NCBI RefSeq assembly: GCF_009728935.1
Contig: NZ_CP034235.1
Location: 2,332,001-2,396,000, forward strand
Direction of reading: 5' to 3'
DNA length: 64,000 nt
Source of the DNA: Paenibacillus psychroresistens
GTDB lineage: Bacteria; Bacillota; Bacilli; Paenibacillales; NBRC-103111
Shown here piece by piece: positions 52,801 to 61,478 of the stretch (positions within the stretch are counted from its first letter, which is position 1; every line of letters begins with the position of its first letter). The position numbers were made by a program, and so were the translations under genes. Below the pieces are notes generated by a model. It saw only the letters and a program-made list of their open reading frames with translations. It was not told where the DNA came from and did not search any database.

Positions 52801-54291
52801 TGTACCCGTTCCTGCTGTAGATGTGTTAGTGAAGGTAACCGATGATCCCAATGAAACAGTGGTTGGCCCTGTAAAGTTAGCAGTCGGCTTCGTGTCGCTG
52901 AATCCGCGGGAAGTCAGCTGTGTATTGGTTCCATTCCCGCTAACTGTATTGCCGCTCCATTCCAAACTGGCTGCACTGGCTGGATATTGATCAATAGACT
53001 GAGCTGCGTTGCCAGTTATCGTATTATTAATAAAGCTGAGACGATCTGTTCCACCGGATGGCGTAATCTCAATGGCTTTGTTTCCATTGTTAATAATGGT
53101 ATTGCTGTCAAAAGTCATGTTGACGGAATTGCCATGAATCCGAATCGCATTACCGTCGTAACCCGGATATGCGGCTTTAGGATTGTTGCGTTGAGTATTC
53201 TTAAAGGTGTTTTTATAGAAATACTGATACTGCTGAGGCGCTTCAGCACCTTCACCTTGGAGCTGCATCCCCCACATCACCATATTTTGAACCGTATTAT
53301 AGCCCCAATATTGGTAGCTGCTGCCTGAGGATTGCTGCATACCAACCTGTTGGCCATTATCAACAGTGTTATCCGTTGTAATGGTATGTGCGGCCATTAC
53401 TTCAAGTCCCATGCCTTGAACTGTACCATCGTTTGTACCAATAAAATTACGACGGACAGCATCATAGGAAGAACGCACGACACTCAGCCAATGATCGACA
53501 TGATTGTCTTCCACAATAGCTCTGTTACAGTTTGTATGGAGCTCGATGGATAGTCCATGCTCGGCTAATCCTGAGCGAACAGCGGTATTATTCGAGACGG
53601 TAATGTCTTCGCAGCCATCATTAGCGAAGATGGCTCCGCGCCCAGACCCGTCTACATTGTTGCGTAATATCTTGGTTCTATTGGAGTTCCAGCCTGCACG
53701 AATCCCAGCTCCCCAAATTGAACCTACTCCCATCTCGTAAAAGTTGTTATCTGTAACGATGTTATCGTTTGAGTTGGAGATCATAATGCCGAATGGAGCG
53801 AATCCAGTTGTTGCATTTAAATTTTTGATGATATTATGGTGGAAATTATGGCTGCCTCCACCATCAGACAAGATCGCGGTTACAACGTTAGGATTGTTGT
53901 TTCCATCAATAGTGAGCTGGAATATTTCTTCGCCGGTCGTATTGCTGACATTAAACATATGGCCGGAAAAGGCAGGGCCAGCTTTAATAATTGCAGTAGC
54001 CGTGGCATCACCTTTAAACTTTATCCCTGATTTACCGATAATACTGCCAGAGATATAATAGGTGCCTGATGGGAATAAAACCGTATCACCTGATACAGCA
54101 GCTGTAACTGCGCTATTAATTGCTGTTAAATCGTCATTGGTATCCCCTCCGTTTGCTCCATAGGAAGTCACATTAAGGGTAGATGCGGCTTGAACACCTG
54201 GGAGCGGGAGAATAGGCAACAACAAAGAAAGCGTAAAAATCATCACAAATAAACGCGTGCGCAAAGTCTTTTTAGTTTTTTTCTTCAACAT
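49840..54291 (-). CDS. Secreted multidomain beta-helix protein with FN3, NPCBM and PA14 modules
   Basis: A 1483-residue exported protein. Signal peptide ~1-35 (ending VQA); right-handed parallel beta-helix of the pectate-lyase/PL type ~38-460 with Asn-rich turns; PKD ~468-550; FN3 at ~555-644, 648-738, 889-976, 983-1072, 1140-1228 and 1234-1322; NPCBM-like sugar-binding module ~742-883 (VTYSKGLGTHAASEI); a four-cysteine module ~1076-1131 (Cys1080, 1087, 1114, 1130); PA14 ~1328-1478. No LPXTG or SLH anchor. The beta-helix probably cleaves or binds a pectic or galactan polysaccharide; the substrate cannot be read. The FN3 repeats are very alike and could recombine. GGAG lies about 12 bases before the ATG. 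Confidence 0.85.
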   Translation of the reverse strand: MLKKKTKKTLRTRLFVMIFTLSLLLPILPLPGVQAASTLNVTSYGANGGDTNDDLTAINSAVTAAVSGDTVLFPSGTYYISGSIIGKSGIKFKGDATATAIIKAGPAFSGHMFNVSNTTGEEIFQLTIDGNNNPNVVTAILSDGGGSHNFHHNIIKNLNATTGFAPFGIMISNSNDNIVTDNNFYEMGVGSIWGAGIRAGWNSNRTKILRNNVDGSGRGAIFANDGCEDITVSNNTAVRSGLAEHGLSIELHTNCNRAIVEDNHVDHWLSVVRSSYDAVRRNFIGTNDGTVQGMGLEVMAAHTITTDNTVDNGQQVGMQQSSGSSYQYWGYNTVQNMVMWGMQLQGEGAEAPQQYQYFYKNTFKNTQRNNPKAAYPGYDGNAIRIHGNSVNMTFDSNTIINNGNKAIEITPSGGTDRLSFINNTITGNAAQSIDQYPASAASLEWSGNTVSGNGTNTQLTSRGFSDTKPTANFTGPTTVSLGSSVTFTNTSTAGTGTIAENLWDLGEGIPVTSNNVTYTYQKAGTYRVTLVVWNTNARASIKEQIVIVSSGPPDTIVPSTPSSLTSPSKTETSVNLTWNASTDNIGVTGYNIYKNGTIAGSTNGATTFTVGGLVGNTAYAFTVKATDASGNLSAASSTLNVTTNPPDTTAPSAPTGLTSPSKTDTTIDLSWTASTDNVTVNGYEVYKNGVLAGTTLGDNGTSFKVTGLTANTAYTFTVKAKDVAGNTSAASSSLNVTTLTVLSITYLSDLTWVSATAGWASVRKDLSSDQNPIRLDGVTYSKGLGTHAASEIIYNLNGAYSRFVSAVGIDDEVTHASASVVFQVFMDGDKVYDSGLMTAASATKTFDLSVANVNQLKLVVTDGGINGADYDHSDWAGAKLTPSTGADATAPTAPTSLTSPSKTSSTVNLSWTASTDNVAVTGYDIYKAGVLAGSTTDATVFTVTGLAASTAYSFTVKARDAAGNVSSASSALSVTTNANSGDTTAPTAPTNLISPANSDTTVNLSWTASTDAVGVTGYNIYKGGVMIGSTTGATTFAVSGLTANTAYSFTVKAKDAAGNISSASSALSITTNGTASWVYCAGENNQCSFTGTKNVRYGANGSYVFGTYTNGVMCSNNALGDPAPGYYKTCDVSDSGGTGDTQAPTVPTSLSSPSKTTSSVNLSWTASTDNVGVAGYDIYQGSSLAGSATGTTFVATGLTANTAYSFTVKAKDAAGNISAASSALSVTTNSGADSTAPSTPTGLASPSKTSTTVNLTWTASTDNVGVTSYEIYKGGVLHGSAIGATSYTVTGLTASTAYSFTVKAKDAANNLSAASTALSVTTNAAGGTGSITRDYWTGITGDTIASIPVGTTPTGTTSLTSLKAPSNFGDNYGTRIRGYIVPSTTGTYTFSVAGDNACELWISTTSSPANKVLVGYIIDYTPEDNWSTYSYQTSGNISMVAGQSYYIEVLQKESSGGDHLSVGWTGPGIGTRVVVPGSNIAPF

Positions 54292-54676
54292 TCATCATTC
54301 ATCTCCATTTCGTTTTTTAAATTGCTTGCAGATTGGTTTCTTGCTCCGCATGATTATTCAATCGTGGTGAACAACACTCCCATTCTTTATTTACCCGAAT
54401 AATCGGGCTGTTTTATTATAAATCCGCATCAACTCCTTTGTGGATCAGATTATGTTTGCAACTCCACTATGCCAAACTCTGGACTGCAAAAAAACTGTAC
54501 AATATTGGATTCCATGTAATTTACAGCAATAACAGCTATTATTTAATTCGAATCTATATATTATAAAAGAAAGCGCCTAACTTTTAATGTGCCACATATA
54601 TCAGAGATAGAATTCAGATGTTATAATGCAGAAAAGTATACTTATAAAGGATGGATTGTTAAGGAGGCATGTAACA
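54292..54676. promoter_or_regulatory. 385-base divergent intergenic region
   Basis: No gene is seen. On the minus strand TATAAT (54415-54420) is a possible -10 of the beta-helix gene, followed by the small hairpin CCCGA-N4-TCGGG (54394-54407) at the start of the leader. On the plus strand TATAAT (54622-54627) is a likely -10 for the AraC sensor gene; it overlaps an in-frame ATG, so that ATG cannot be the start. The -35 positions are poor on both sides, suggesting activator dependence. Confidence 0.55.
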
Positions 54677-57013
54677 GTGAAGGTATTTGGGTTTTATAAA
54701 TCAAAAAAATATTTGCAGCGAGTCATGTTTTCAATCATGCTCTCTATGGTTATTGTTTTGTTGGCATTATCTGTGGCTAATACTTATATTTTAGAGAAAT
54801 CTGTGAAGAGCAATCAAGAGGAGTCCAATCTCAAGGTGCTCACCCAAATTCAGTATAACCTTTCTTATATGAATGAGATCATTACTCACTTGTCGAACTT
54901 CGTTTATAATGACAATCAACTGGTCCCATTAATGTTCGATACAGATTTGCCTAAGATGGATTTTATTCGCAGCTATCAGGAAATGTCCAAAGTATTGGAT
55001 AGCTCATCCTTCTTGCACTCCATGGTCATTTACAATTTTAAACAGGATGAACTATATGGTACAACAAGTGCGTTTATGCTTGATGGTGGCGTAACTAAAC
55101 AAAAGATACGCAATTGGTTGATTAATTCAACGGATGATCGTCCTACTTCACGACTTATCCCAGTTAGCTTAGAGCATGATGAGGGACAAATAGATGCGTT
55201 TGCTTTTATTGTTACGAAGACACTAAAGCCTTTTTCGCATAAAGAATCGGCAATTGTCCTCTATATTAAATCGGATTGGGTTTTCGATAGCTTAAAGAAA
55301 ATGAATGTAGTAAGCAGCCGCGAGCAAGGCGAAATATTCATTGTAGCTGAGGACGGTCAGCTCTATTCTGCTAATCATAATAAAGCGGAGACCAGCAAAC
55401 AGGATCAAAGCTATATTAAACAAGTAGTCAATGACGATAAATTGGCAACTAATCAACAATCTGGTTTTGTGATAGTGAAGATCGCGGGCAAAAAAAGCAT
55501 GGTGTCCTATATGGAAAATGATAATCGCAATTTATCAATTTTCTATATTCAATCCTATGACAAGCTAATGGAGCAAGTCACTCGAACTCGAATCACATCT
55601 ATTATAATAGCCGGTGTGTTCCTGATCTTCTCCATTGGTTTATCCATATGGCTTTCCTATCAGCTCTATCATCCTATTGAGAATATGCTGAAACGCATTC
55701 GACTGCATACCTCGGATGATAGACAAAGCGGGTTTAAAACCGGGGATGAGCTGCAAATGATGAGCGAGAATTACATGAAGCTATCGAGTAAGCTCCAAGA
55801 AATCAGTTCTGAACAGATAGTTAATAAATATTACATTCGTAAATTCTTAACCGACAGTCAAATGTTCTCCCATAATGACATGCTAAGTTTAATAGAAAAA
55901 CATGATTTGAATATATCTATTAGAGAGCAAATTAAAGTCTGTGTACTGAAGATTGATTATTATGCGGCTTATGACCGTAATACAACAAGCTCATCCAAGA
56001 AGCTTTACAGCTTTGCTATAGTAAATATTGCACAGGAAATAATGGCGAAGAGGTATCCTTGCGAGGCTGTTGAAGTACGTGGTGATCATGTGGTGTTAAT
56101 CGTTTCTAAGAGCGAAAGTGATGAAGATATTACATTTGAATCGATAGTTCCATTAATTTGTGAAATTCAAGATACCATTGAGCGCTATTACAGCCTGAAT
56201 CTTTCCTGTGGCATCAGTGATACGATCTCACAATTCTCTTATATCTCATCTGGCTATACACAAGCACTCCAACTTAGTCTATACAAAATAATTAAAGGCA
56301 ATAAGTCAGTTATTACATCCGATGAAATTAAAGAAAACGTAGCCAATACCCAAACAAGCATACCTGAGACAATCGAAAAGAAATTGGCTGAAGCGCTTAA
56401 AAAAGGACAAATGACGGAAGCAGGAACCGAGCTGGAGAAGGCATTCTCGTTGCTCGCGAATTTCCGTTATGAGGATATCGTTCGCGAAATATCCAATCTA
56501 GCTTGGCTGATTAAGAACACAGCCCTGGATATTAAGAATAATCGCATTGTCCAATTCGCAGATGACATCGACTATATCCATTTAATTCCGCAGGAGAAAG
56601 AGACGCTTGAGGAAATGTTCTTCTCACTGCTGTCTGTTTGCTCCCAAATATGCGAAGGGCAGAAGCCAGCGAAAATGGAACGCAACGAGATGATCCTTGA
56701 AACGATTAAAGAACTAATTGAGCAAAAATACGCAGATATCAATTTAAGCCAGCAATCAATCGCTTTAAACGTCAAGCTTTCATCCGCTTATATTGGCACC
56801 TTATTCAAAGACAGTTATAGAATTTCAATCACAGAGTATATTAACGATGTTCGCTTAAACCATGTGAAAATGTATTTAGAAAAAGATAATTATACAGTGC
56901 TTGAGATCATGGATAAATGCGGTTACGCGAATCCCAGCTACTTTTTCCGGTTGTTCAAAGCAAAATACGGCAGTACACCTAAAGAGTATCGCATGAAAAA
57001 ATCAATGTTCTAA
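54677..57013 (+). CDS. Membrane-bound AraC-family regulator with sensor domain
   Basis: A 778-residue one-component regulator: membrane helix ~14-37, extracytoplasmic Cache-like sensor ~40-300, second helix ~305-328, HAMP-like segment, a long linker, and a C-terminal AraC HTH pair (NLSQQSIALNVKLSSAYIGTLF; YTVLEIMDKCGYANPSYFFRLF). The start is GTG at 54677, 10 bases after AAGGAGG; the upstream ATG at 54626 lies inside the predicted -10 element. This type of regulator commonly controls adjacent lpl-type sugar ABC transporters in Paenibacillus, as the next three genes here. Confidence 0.9.
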   Translation: MKVFGFYKSKKYLQRVMFSIMLSMVIVLLALSVANTYILEKSVKSNQEESNLKVLTQIQYNLSYMNEIITHLSNFVYNDNQLVPLMFDTDLPKMDFIRSYQEMSKVLDSSSFLHSMVIYNFKQDELYGTTSAFMLDGGVTKQKIRNWLINSTDDRPTSRLIPVSLEHDEGQIDAFAFIVTKTLKPFSHKESAIVLYIKSDWVFDSLKKMNVVSSREQGEIFIVAEDGQLYSANHNKAETSKQDQSYIKQVVNDDKLATNQQSGFVIVKIAGKKSMVSYMENDNRNLSIFYIQSYDKLMEQVTRTRITSIIIAGVFLIFSIGLSIWLSYQLYHPIENMLKRIRLHTSDDRQSGFKTGDELQMMSENYMKLSSKLQEISSEQIVNKYYIRKFLTDSQMFSHNDMLSLIEKHDLNISIREQIKVCVLKIDYYAAYDRNTTSSSKKLYSFAIVNIAQEIMAKRYPCEAVEVRGDHVVLIVSKSESDEDITFESIVPLICEIQDTIERYYSLNLSCGISDTISQFSYISSGYTQALQLSLYKIIKGNKSVITSDEIKENVANTQTSIPETIEKKLAEALKKGQMTEAGTELEKAFSLLANFRYEDIVREISNLAWLIKNTALDIKNNRIVQFADDIDYIHLIPQEKETLEEMFFSLLSVCSQICEGQKPAKMERNEMILETIKELIEQKYADINLSQQSIALNVKLSSAYIGTLFKDSYRISITEYINDVRLNHVKMYLEKDNYTVLEIMDKCGYANPSYFFRLFKAKYGSTPKEYRMKKSMF

Positions 57014-57039
57014 GTAACTTTGAATATAAAGATTCCGCT

Positions 57040-57077
57040 AAAAACACCTCAATTCTGCATAAATGAGGTGTTTTTTT
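57040..57077 (+). terminator. Terminator after the AraC sensor gene
   Basis: AAAAACACCTCA (57040-57051) pairs with TGAGGTGTTTTT (57064-57075) around a 12-base loop, with further T residues. Confidence 0.9.
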
Positions 57078-57206
57078 GTATTATTACGAAGAAAATGCAC
57101 AAATTCGAACATGTTACATCCAAGGAGTGCACTATTTCGAAAATCGTATTCTATTCAGCAATCGGTGAAACATGGCATGATCGGAATCAGAAAGGAGGAG
57201 GTCACA

Positions 57207-58151
57207 ATGGGTAAAACCCCACCCGCCAAAAAACGGTGGTTCGGCCAAGAGGTTATGCATCTGATTAAAAACAGGGAACTGTTGTCGATTGCATCTCCTG
57301 GCTTGCTATTCATTCTAGTTATTGGGTATCTACCGATGATCGGCTTGATTCTAGCGTTTAAGAGGTATAGGTATGATCTAGGTATACTCGGCAGTAAATG
57401 GGTAGGATTTGATAATTTCGAATTTCTATTTAAATCCCATGACGCCACCAGAATCATACGTAATACACTGCTCTATAACTGTGTTTATATTATTATCGGA
57501 ACAGCCGTGGCTTTGCTCTTCGCCCTTCTGCTTAATGAGCTTACAGGACGAATGGTCAAGATATATCAGACAACGATGTTCTTGCCCTTCTTTATTTCTA
57601 TGGTATTGGTTGGCTATATTACCAGCGCTTATCTGGATCATACGAATGGATTTCTGAATGCCATACTCAAGACAATTGGATTGGAACCACACAAATGGTA
57701 CTTTGAAACAACTCCTTGGTTATTCATTCTCCCGGTTGTTGCGATTTGGAAAAGTGTAGGGTTCTCAACATTAATTTATTATGCAGGGATTATTGGAATC
57801 AGCAGTGATTATTATGAAGCTGCTAGGTTGGATGGAGCTTCACGGATTCAAATGATGGTTCATATTACCTTGCCATTAATAAAGCCATTAGTCATTATTC
57901 TCTTCATTCTTGGTCTCGGTAATATCTTCCGTGGAGACTTTGGCTTGCATTATTTTGTACCTAATAAAGTGGGTTTGAATTTTCCGACGACGGATATCAT
58001 TGATACTTATGTATACAGAGCGTTGTCCAAAAACGGGAATATTGATTCCGCAACAGCAGTTGGCTTTCTACAATCCGTTGTTGGTTTAGTTACGATTGTT
58101 TCTGCTAATTTTCTAGTGCGTAAAGTAAATAAAGAGAACGCTTTGTTTTAA
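57207..58151 (+). CDS. lplB: LplB-like sugar ABC transporter permease
   Basis: Permease of 314 residues with about six membrane helices and the EAA loop YYEAARLDGASRIQMMVHITLPLI facing the ATPase. The ATG at 57207 follows AAAGGAGGAGG; longer in-frame starts have no RBS. With LplC-like and lipoprotein genes downstream it forms a carbohydrate uptake ABC importer of the CUT1 class; like other lpl operons it lacks its own ATPase and should use a shared MsmX-type one. Confidence 0.92.
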   Translation: MGKTPPAKKRWFGQEVMHLIKNRELLSIASPGLLFILVIGYLPMIGLILAFKRYRYDLGILGSKWVGFDNFEFLFKSHDATRIIRNTLLYNCVYIIIGTAVALLFALLLNELTGRMVKIYQTTMFLPFFISMVLVGYITSAYLDHTNGFLNAILKTIGLEPHKWYFETTPWLFILPVVAIWKSVGFSTLIYYAGIIGISSDYYEAARLDGASRIQMMVHITLPLIKPLVIILFILGLGNIFRGDFGLHYFVPNKVGLNFPTTDIIDTYVYRALSKNGNIDSATAVGFLQSVVGLVTIVSANFLVRKVNKENALF

Positions 58152-58164
58152 TGGAGGAACCTAT

Positions 58165-59046
58165 ATGGGGAATGTAAAAAACAACAATTGGTTCATTAAT
58201 GGTTTTTTTATAGTAATTTGTATATTGATGGCTATGCCATTTGTCCTGCTAATCGCTGTTTCTATCAGTACGGAAGCTAGCTTAACAGATTTTGGTTATC
58301 GTTTTATCCCGAAAGAATTTAGCTTGGAAGCTTATCGGATTGTGCTTGCTAAACCAGAGGTTCTACTCAGGGGTTATGGAGTAACGATATTAATTACTGT
58401 CGTTGGAACTGTGATATCTCTACTGCTGGTTTCGATGATGGCTTACCCGATTTCACGCAAAGATTTCAGGTATAACCGTATTATTACTTTTATTATCTTT
58501 TTCACCCTATTGTTCAACGGAGGATTAATCCCGTTCTACATTTTGATGACCAAGTACCTACATTTAAAAGACTCGTTGTTGGCTTTAATTATTCCATTGC
58601 TGATGAGTCCGTTTAACATTCTAATTATGAAGGGCTTTATGGATAAAATATCCATGGAAATTATCGAATCGGCTAAAGTGGATGGAGCCAAGGAAATACG
58701 AATTTTCTTCCGAATCATTATGCCGCTTGCAGTTCCTGCTCTTGCAACATTAGGGCTCTTCATTTCATTTGGTTATTGGAATGATTGGTATAACGCTTTG
58801 TTGTTTATCAGTAAGGATAAATTTATACCGCTGCAATTGCTGCTTGTTCGTATCATCAACCAAAGTGAATTTTTAGCTAACTCACCTTTGGCCGAAGCAG
58901 CGAGCAAACTGGAATATAGTGAATTTCCATCGTTATCTGTGCGGATGGCAATGGCCATTATGGCTGGTGGACCTATGCTGCTTATCTTTCCTTTCTTTCA
59001 GAAATATTTTGTCAAGGGCATTACAGTTGGATCATTAAAAGGGTAA
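58165..59046 (+). CDS. lplC: LplC-like sugar ABC transporter permease
   Basis: Second permease, 293 residues, about six membrane helices, EAA loop ESAKVDGAKEIRIFFRIIMPL and a C-terminal PFFQKYFVKGITVGSLKG tail typical of the CUT1 LplC/YtcP group. GGAGG lies 6 bases before the ATG and only 13 bases separate it from lplB. The substrate is probably an oligosaccharide, possibly released by the large secreted protein encoded nearby (inference from position). Confidence 0.93.
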   Translation: MGNVKNNNWFINGFFIVICILMAMPFVLLIAVSISTEASLTDFGYRFIPKEFSLEAYRIVLAKPEVLLRGYGVTILITVVGTVISLLLVSMMAYPISRKDFRYNRIITFIIFFTLLFNGGLIPFYILMTKYLHLKDSLLALIIPLLMSPFNILIMKGFMDKISMEIIESAKVDGAKEIRIFFRIIMPLAVPALATLGLFISFGYWNDWYNALLFISKDKFIPLQLLLVRIINQSEFLANSPLAEAASKLEYSEFPSLSVRMAMAIMAGGPMLLIFPFFQKYFVKGITVGSLKG

Positions 59047-59165
59047 TAAACAAGGTATGTACTTTGCTTGTACAAACTGTCTGGAAAGGAGTTGAACTGG
59101 GTTTGGCAGATTTGTACGACAATGCAGTATATAAAGTTATATAATAAAAGCGGAGGTGTCTTTAA

Positions 59166-60737
59166 ATGATTAATACTAAAAAGTCAATGGTACTTAAGTT
59201 AATGATCTTTGTTCTATGTTTTGCGGTAATGGCAGCGTGTTCGAAAGCAGCAGAGAAACCGACTGAATCAGCGGCTGCAGGAACAGCAGCGCCAACTGTT
59301 GCTCCAACATCAGCACCTGAAGAAGCATCAGCAGAGCCGGCCCCAACGGCTGATGCACTAAAAGAAGTTAAATTGACTTTCTACTATCCGAGTAATCCAC
59401 CAGGACCAGATCAACAGCTGGTTAATGATGAAATAAATAAATACCTGAAAGAAAAAATCAATGCTACCGTTGATTTGAAGCCGCTTACTTTTGATGAATA
59501 CGATCCAAGAATGAATACGAACATGGCTGCTGGCGAAGAATTCGATGTGGCATGGGCGTCTAAATATTGGTTGCTTGGTTATCAAGGTAATGTTGATAAA
59601 GGTGCATTCTTGGAATTGACAGATGATATGATTGCTAAATATGCACCAGAAGCTCGCAAAAACATTCCGGATAAATTCTGGCCGGATATGAAGGCTAATG
59701 ATGGCAAGGTTTATGGGTTCCCAGTTTATCAGGTAGCTGCAAAAACAAAAAGCCTTGTTATTCAAAAGCGCTTCGTCGATAAATATAAGCTAGACGTAAC
59801 TACGATCAAAACTTATAAAGATCTTGAACCTTTCTTAAAAACATTGAAAGAAAATGAAAAAGGAATTATCCCATTAGGTCTTGCACAAAACTCCAATGGA
59901 TTCTTCACAGATCCTAATATCTTAGGAACAGATGGTTCTGCGATCTATTACAAAAAAGATGATCCAACATTTAAGTCGATTACCTATACAGAAGATTATG
60001 CCAATAAAGCGGACTATTATGCTACTCTTCACAATTGGTATAAAGCTGGATACATTAATGAAGATGCTGCAATCGTGAAGAATATTAATGATTTGAAAAA
60101 GAAAGGCAATGTTGCTGTAGGGATTGAATTTACTTCGAAGCCAGGCGGAGAAGCCGATGAAATGAACATTAACGGAAATAACGAAGTTATCTACGTGCCC
60201 ATTTCCGAATCTTACTTCACAGGGATTGCAAGCGCGATGCAAATTGTTAACAAGAAATCAAAAAATCCTGAACGTGCTTTGATGTTTATCAATTTGCTTA
60301 ACACAGACAAATATCTTTACAATTTGATCTGCTACGGAATTAAAGATAAGCACTACACGCAAAAAGATGAGAAGTATATCGAACAAATCAAGGATTCTGG
60401 TTATGCGCCAAATGTTGACTGGGTATTCGGTAATCAATTCAATGCTTTCTTGAAAGGTACTCAATCACCAGATGTATGGGATAGAACAGTTAAATTAAAC
60501 GATAGTGCTTTGGTTACTAAGTCTTATGGATTCTCAGCTAATGGCGATACTTATAAGGCGGAAACGGCTAATACACAAGCAGCTAAAGATGAGTTTGCTA
60601 CTGCACTTGAAACAGGTTCAGTGGATCCTAAGGACATTCTGCCTAAGTTTCTCGCTAAATTGAAAGCAGCTGGACAAGAAAAAATTGATAAAGAAGTTCA
60701 GACGCAATGGGATGCATTCTTGGCTAAACAACAATAA
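59166..60737 (+). CDS. lplA: LplA-like sugar-binding lipoprotein
   Basis: Extracellular solute-binding protein of 523 residues: signal peptide with lipobox VMAAC (Cys25), Ala/Pro/Thr-rich linker to about residue 65, a two-lobed SBP domain and a C-terminal DUF3502-like region (from about SYGFSANGDTYKAE). It captures the ligand for the LplB-LplC channel. CGGAGG precedes the ATG. The 119-base gap after lplC, longer than within the rest of the operon, may allow separate, higher expression of the binding protein. Confidence 0.93.
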   Translation: MINTKKSMVLKLMIFVLCFAVMAACSKAAEKPTESAAAGTAAPTVAPTSAPEEASAEPAPTADALKEVKLTFYYPSNPPGPDQQLVNDEINKYLKEKINATVDLKPLTFDEYDPRMNTNMAAGEEFDVAWASKYWLLGYQGNVDKGAFLELTDDMIAKYAPEARKNIPDKFWPDMKANDGKVYGFPVYQVAAKTKSLVIQKRFVDKYKLDVTTIKTYKDLEPFLKTLKENEKGIIPLGLAQNSNGFFTDPNILGTDGSAIYYKKDDPTFKSITYTEDYANKADYYATLHNWYKAGYINEDAAIVKNINDLKKKGNVAVGIEFTSKPGGEADEMNINGNNEVIYVPISESYFTGIASAMQIVNKKSKNPERALMFINLLNTDKYLYNLICYGIKDKHYTQKDEKYIEQIKDSGYAPNVDWVFGNQFNAFLKGTQSPDVWDRTVKLNDSALVTKSYGFSANGDTYKAETANTQAAKDEFATALETGSVDPKDILPKFLAKLKAAGQEKIDKEVQTQWDAFLAKQQ

Positions 60738-60754
60738 GTTGGATATTAAAACAA

Positions 60755-60788
60755 AAGGCAAGGGCTGGTCTCCAGCTCTTGTCTTTTT
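60755..60788 (+). terminator. Terminator after lplA
   Basis: GGCAAG(G)GCTGG pairs with CCAGC(T)CTTGTC around TCT, followed by TTTTTT. Confidence 0.9.
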
Positions 60789-60797
60789 TCTGAATAA

Positions 60798-61478
60798 TTA
60801 TAAGTCTATTCGTTCAATATTCCGGATGGCAAAGTAAGCTGTCAGAATTCCAAATCCTACGATTGCAGCGGCTAAGATCACGCCCATTAACCAGTTATCG
60901 TCCAGATTGACTCCGCTAAAACCAATTGAGGTAACAAAAGAGGTAACAATCGTTGCAGGAATCGATTTGCGCAGCATTCCAACAAAGAATGGAATTAAAC
61001 TCAGTCCAGTGAACGCTATTGCCCAAATGAAAATTCGGATAACTTCATCAATTAGCATTCTTGTAGTCAATGGTTCAGGTATGTAATGCTGATAATGATC
61101 GAAAAGCAAGAAAATCGCAGTTGCAAAAAAGTTGGATAAGAGAATTAACCAGAAAGTTATCAGGCTGACCGTAATTAACTTAGCAATTATAAGTGTTTGT
61201 CGCCGAATAGGATAAGTAAATAAAACGGAGATCGTTTTATTGCGATATTCATCAATTACTATTCGCGCCATAAAAACAGCAGAGAAGATAATAAATGTGA
61301 TGCGTACATAACTGCCGACACTTGCGAATGCCAATACATTTGTTTGGATATCTTCATTGGGAATGCTAGTGATGACCCATAAGGCAATAAGCACATTTGC
61401 AATTACTATGTTTCTAAGCCATCCACCTATTTTGATTTTTTTGAATTCTAATCTTATTAGCTTATACATCACCATCAC
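60798..61478 (-). CDS. ABC-2 type permease
   Basis: Membrane protein of 226 residues with about six hydrophobic segments and the ABC-2 pattern of an N-terminal FKKIKIGGWLRN cytoplasmic lead and a DEYRNKTISVLFTYPIRRQ loop after helix 2. It overlaps the upstream ATPase gene by 17 bases; several Met/Val codons (61478, 61475, 61469) could be the start. With that ATPase it would form an exporter, of the kind often involved in bacitracin or lantibiotic self-protection; the substrate is unknown. Confidence 0.85.
   Translation of the reverse strand: MMVMYKLIRLEFKKIKIGGWLRNIVIANVLIALWVITSIPNEDIQTNVLAFASVGSYVRITFIIFSAVFMARIVIDEYRNKTISVLFTYPIRRQTLIIAKLITVSLITFWLILLSNFFATAIFLLFDHYQHYIPEPLTTRMLIDEVIRIFIWAIAFTGLSLIPFFVGMLRKSIPATIVTSFVTSIGFSGVNLDDNWLMGVILAAAIVGFGILTAYFAIRNIERIDL

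Noticed and set aside
52292..52990. Several open frames antisense to the large beta-helix protein gene
   Set aside because: They mirror the repetitive FN3 coding sequence, lack RBS and resemble no protein.
54560..54580. Possible CcpA cre site GAAAGCGCCTAAC upstream of the AraC sensor gene
   Set aside because: Several mismatches and a one-base length difference from the cre consensus; too weak to call.
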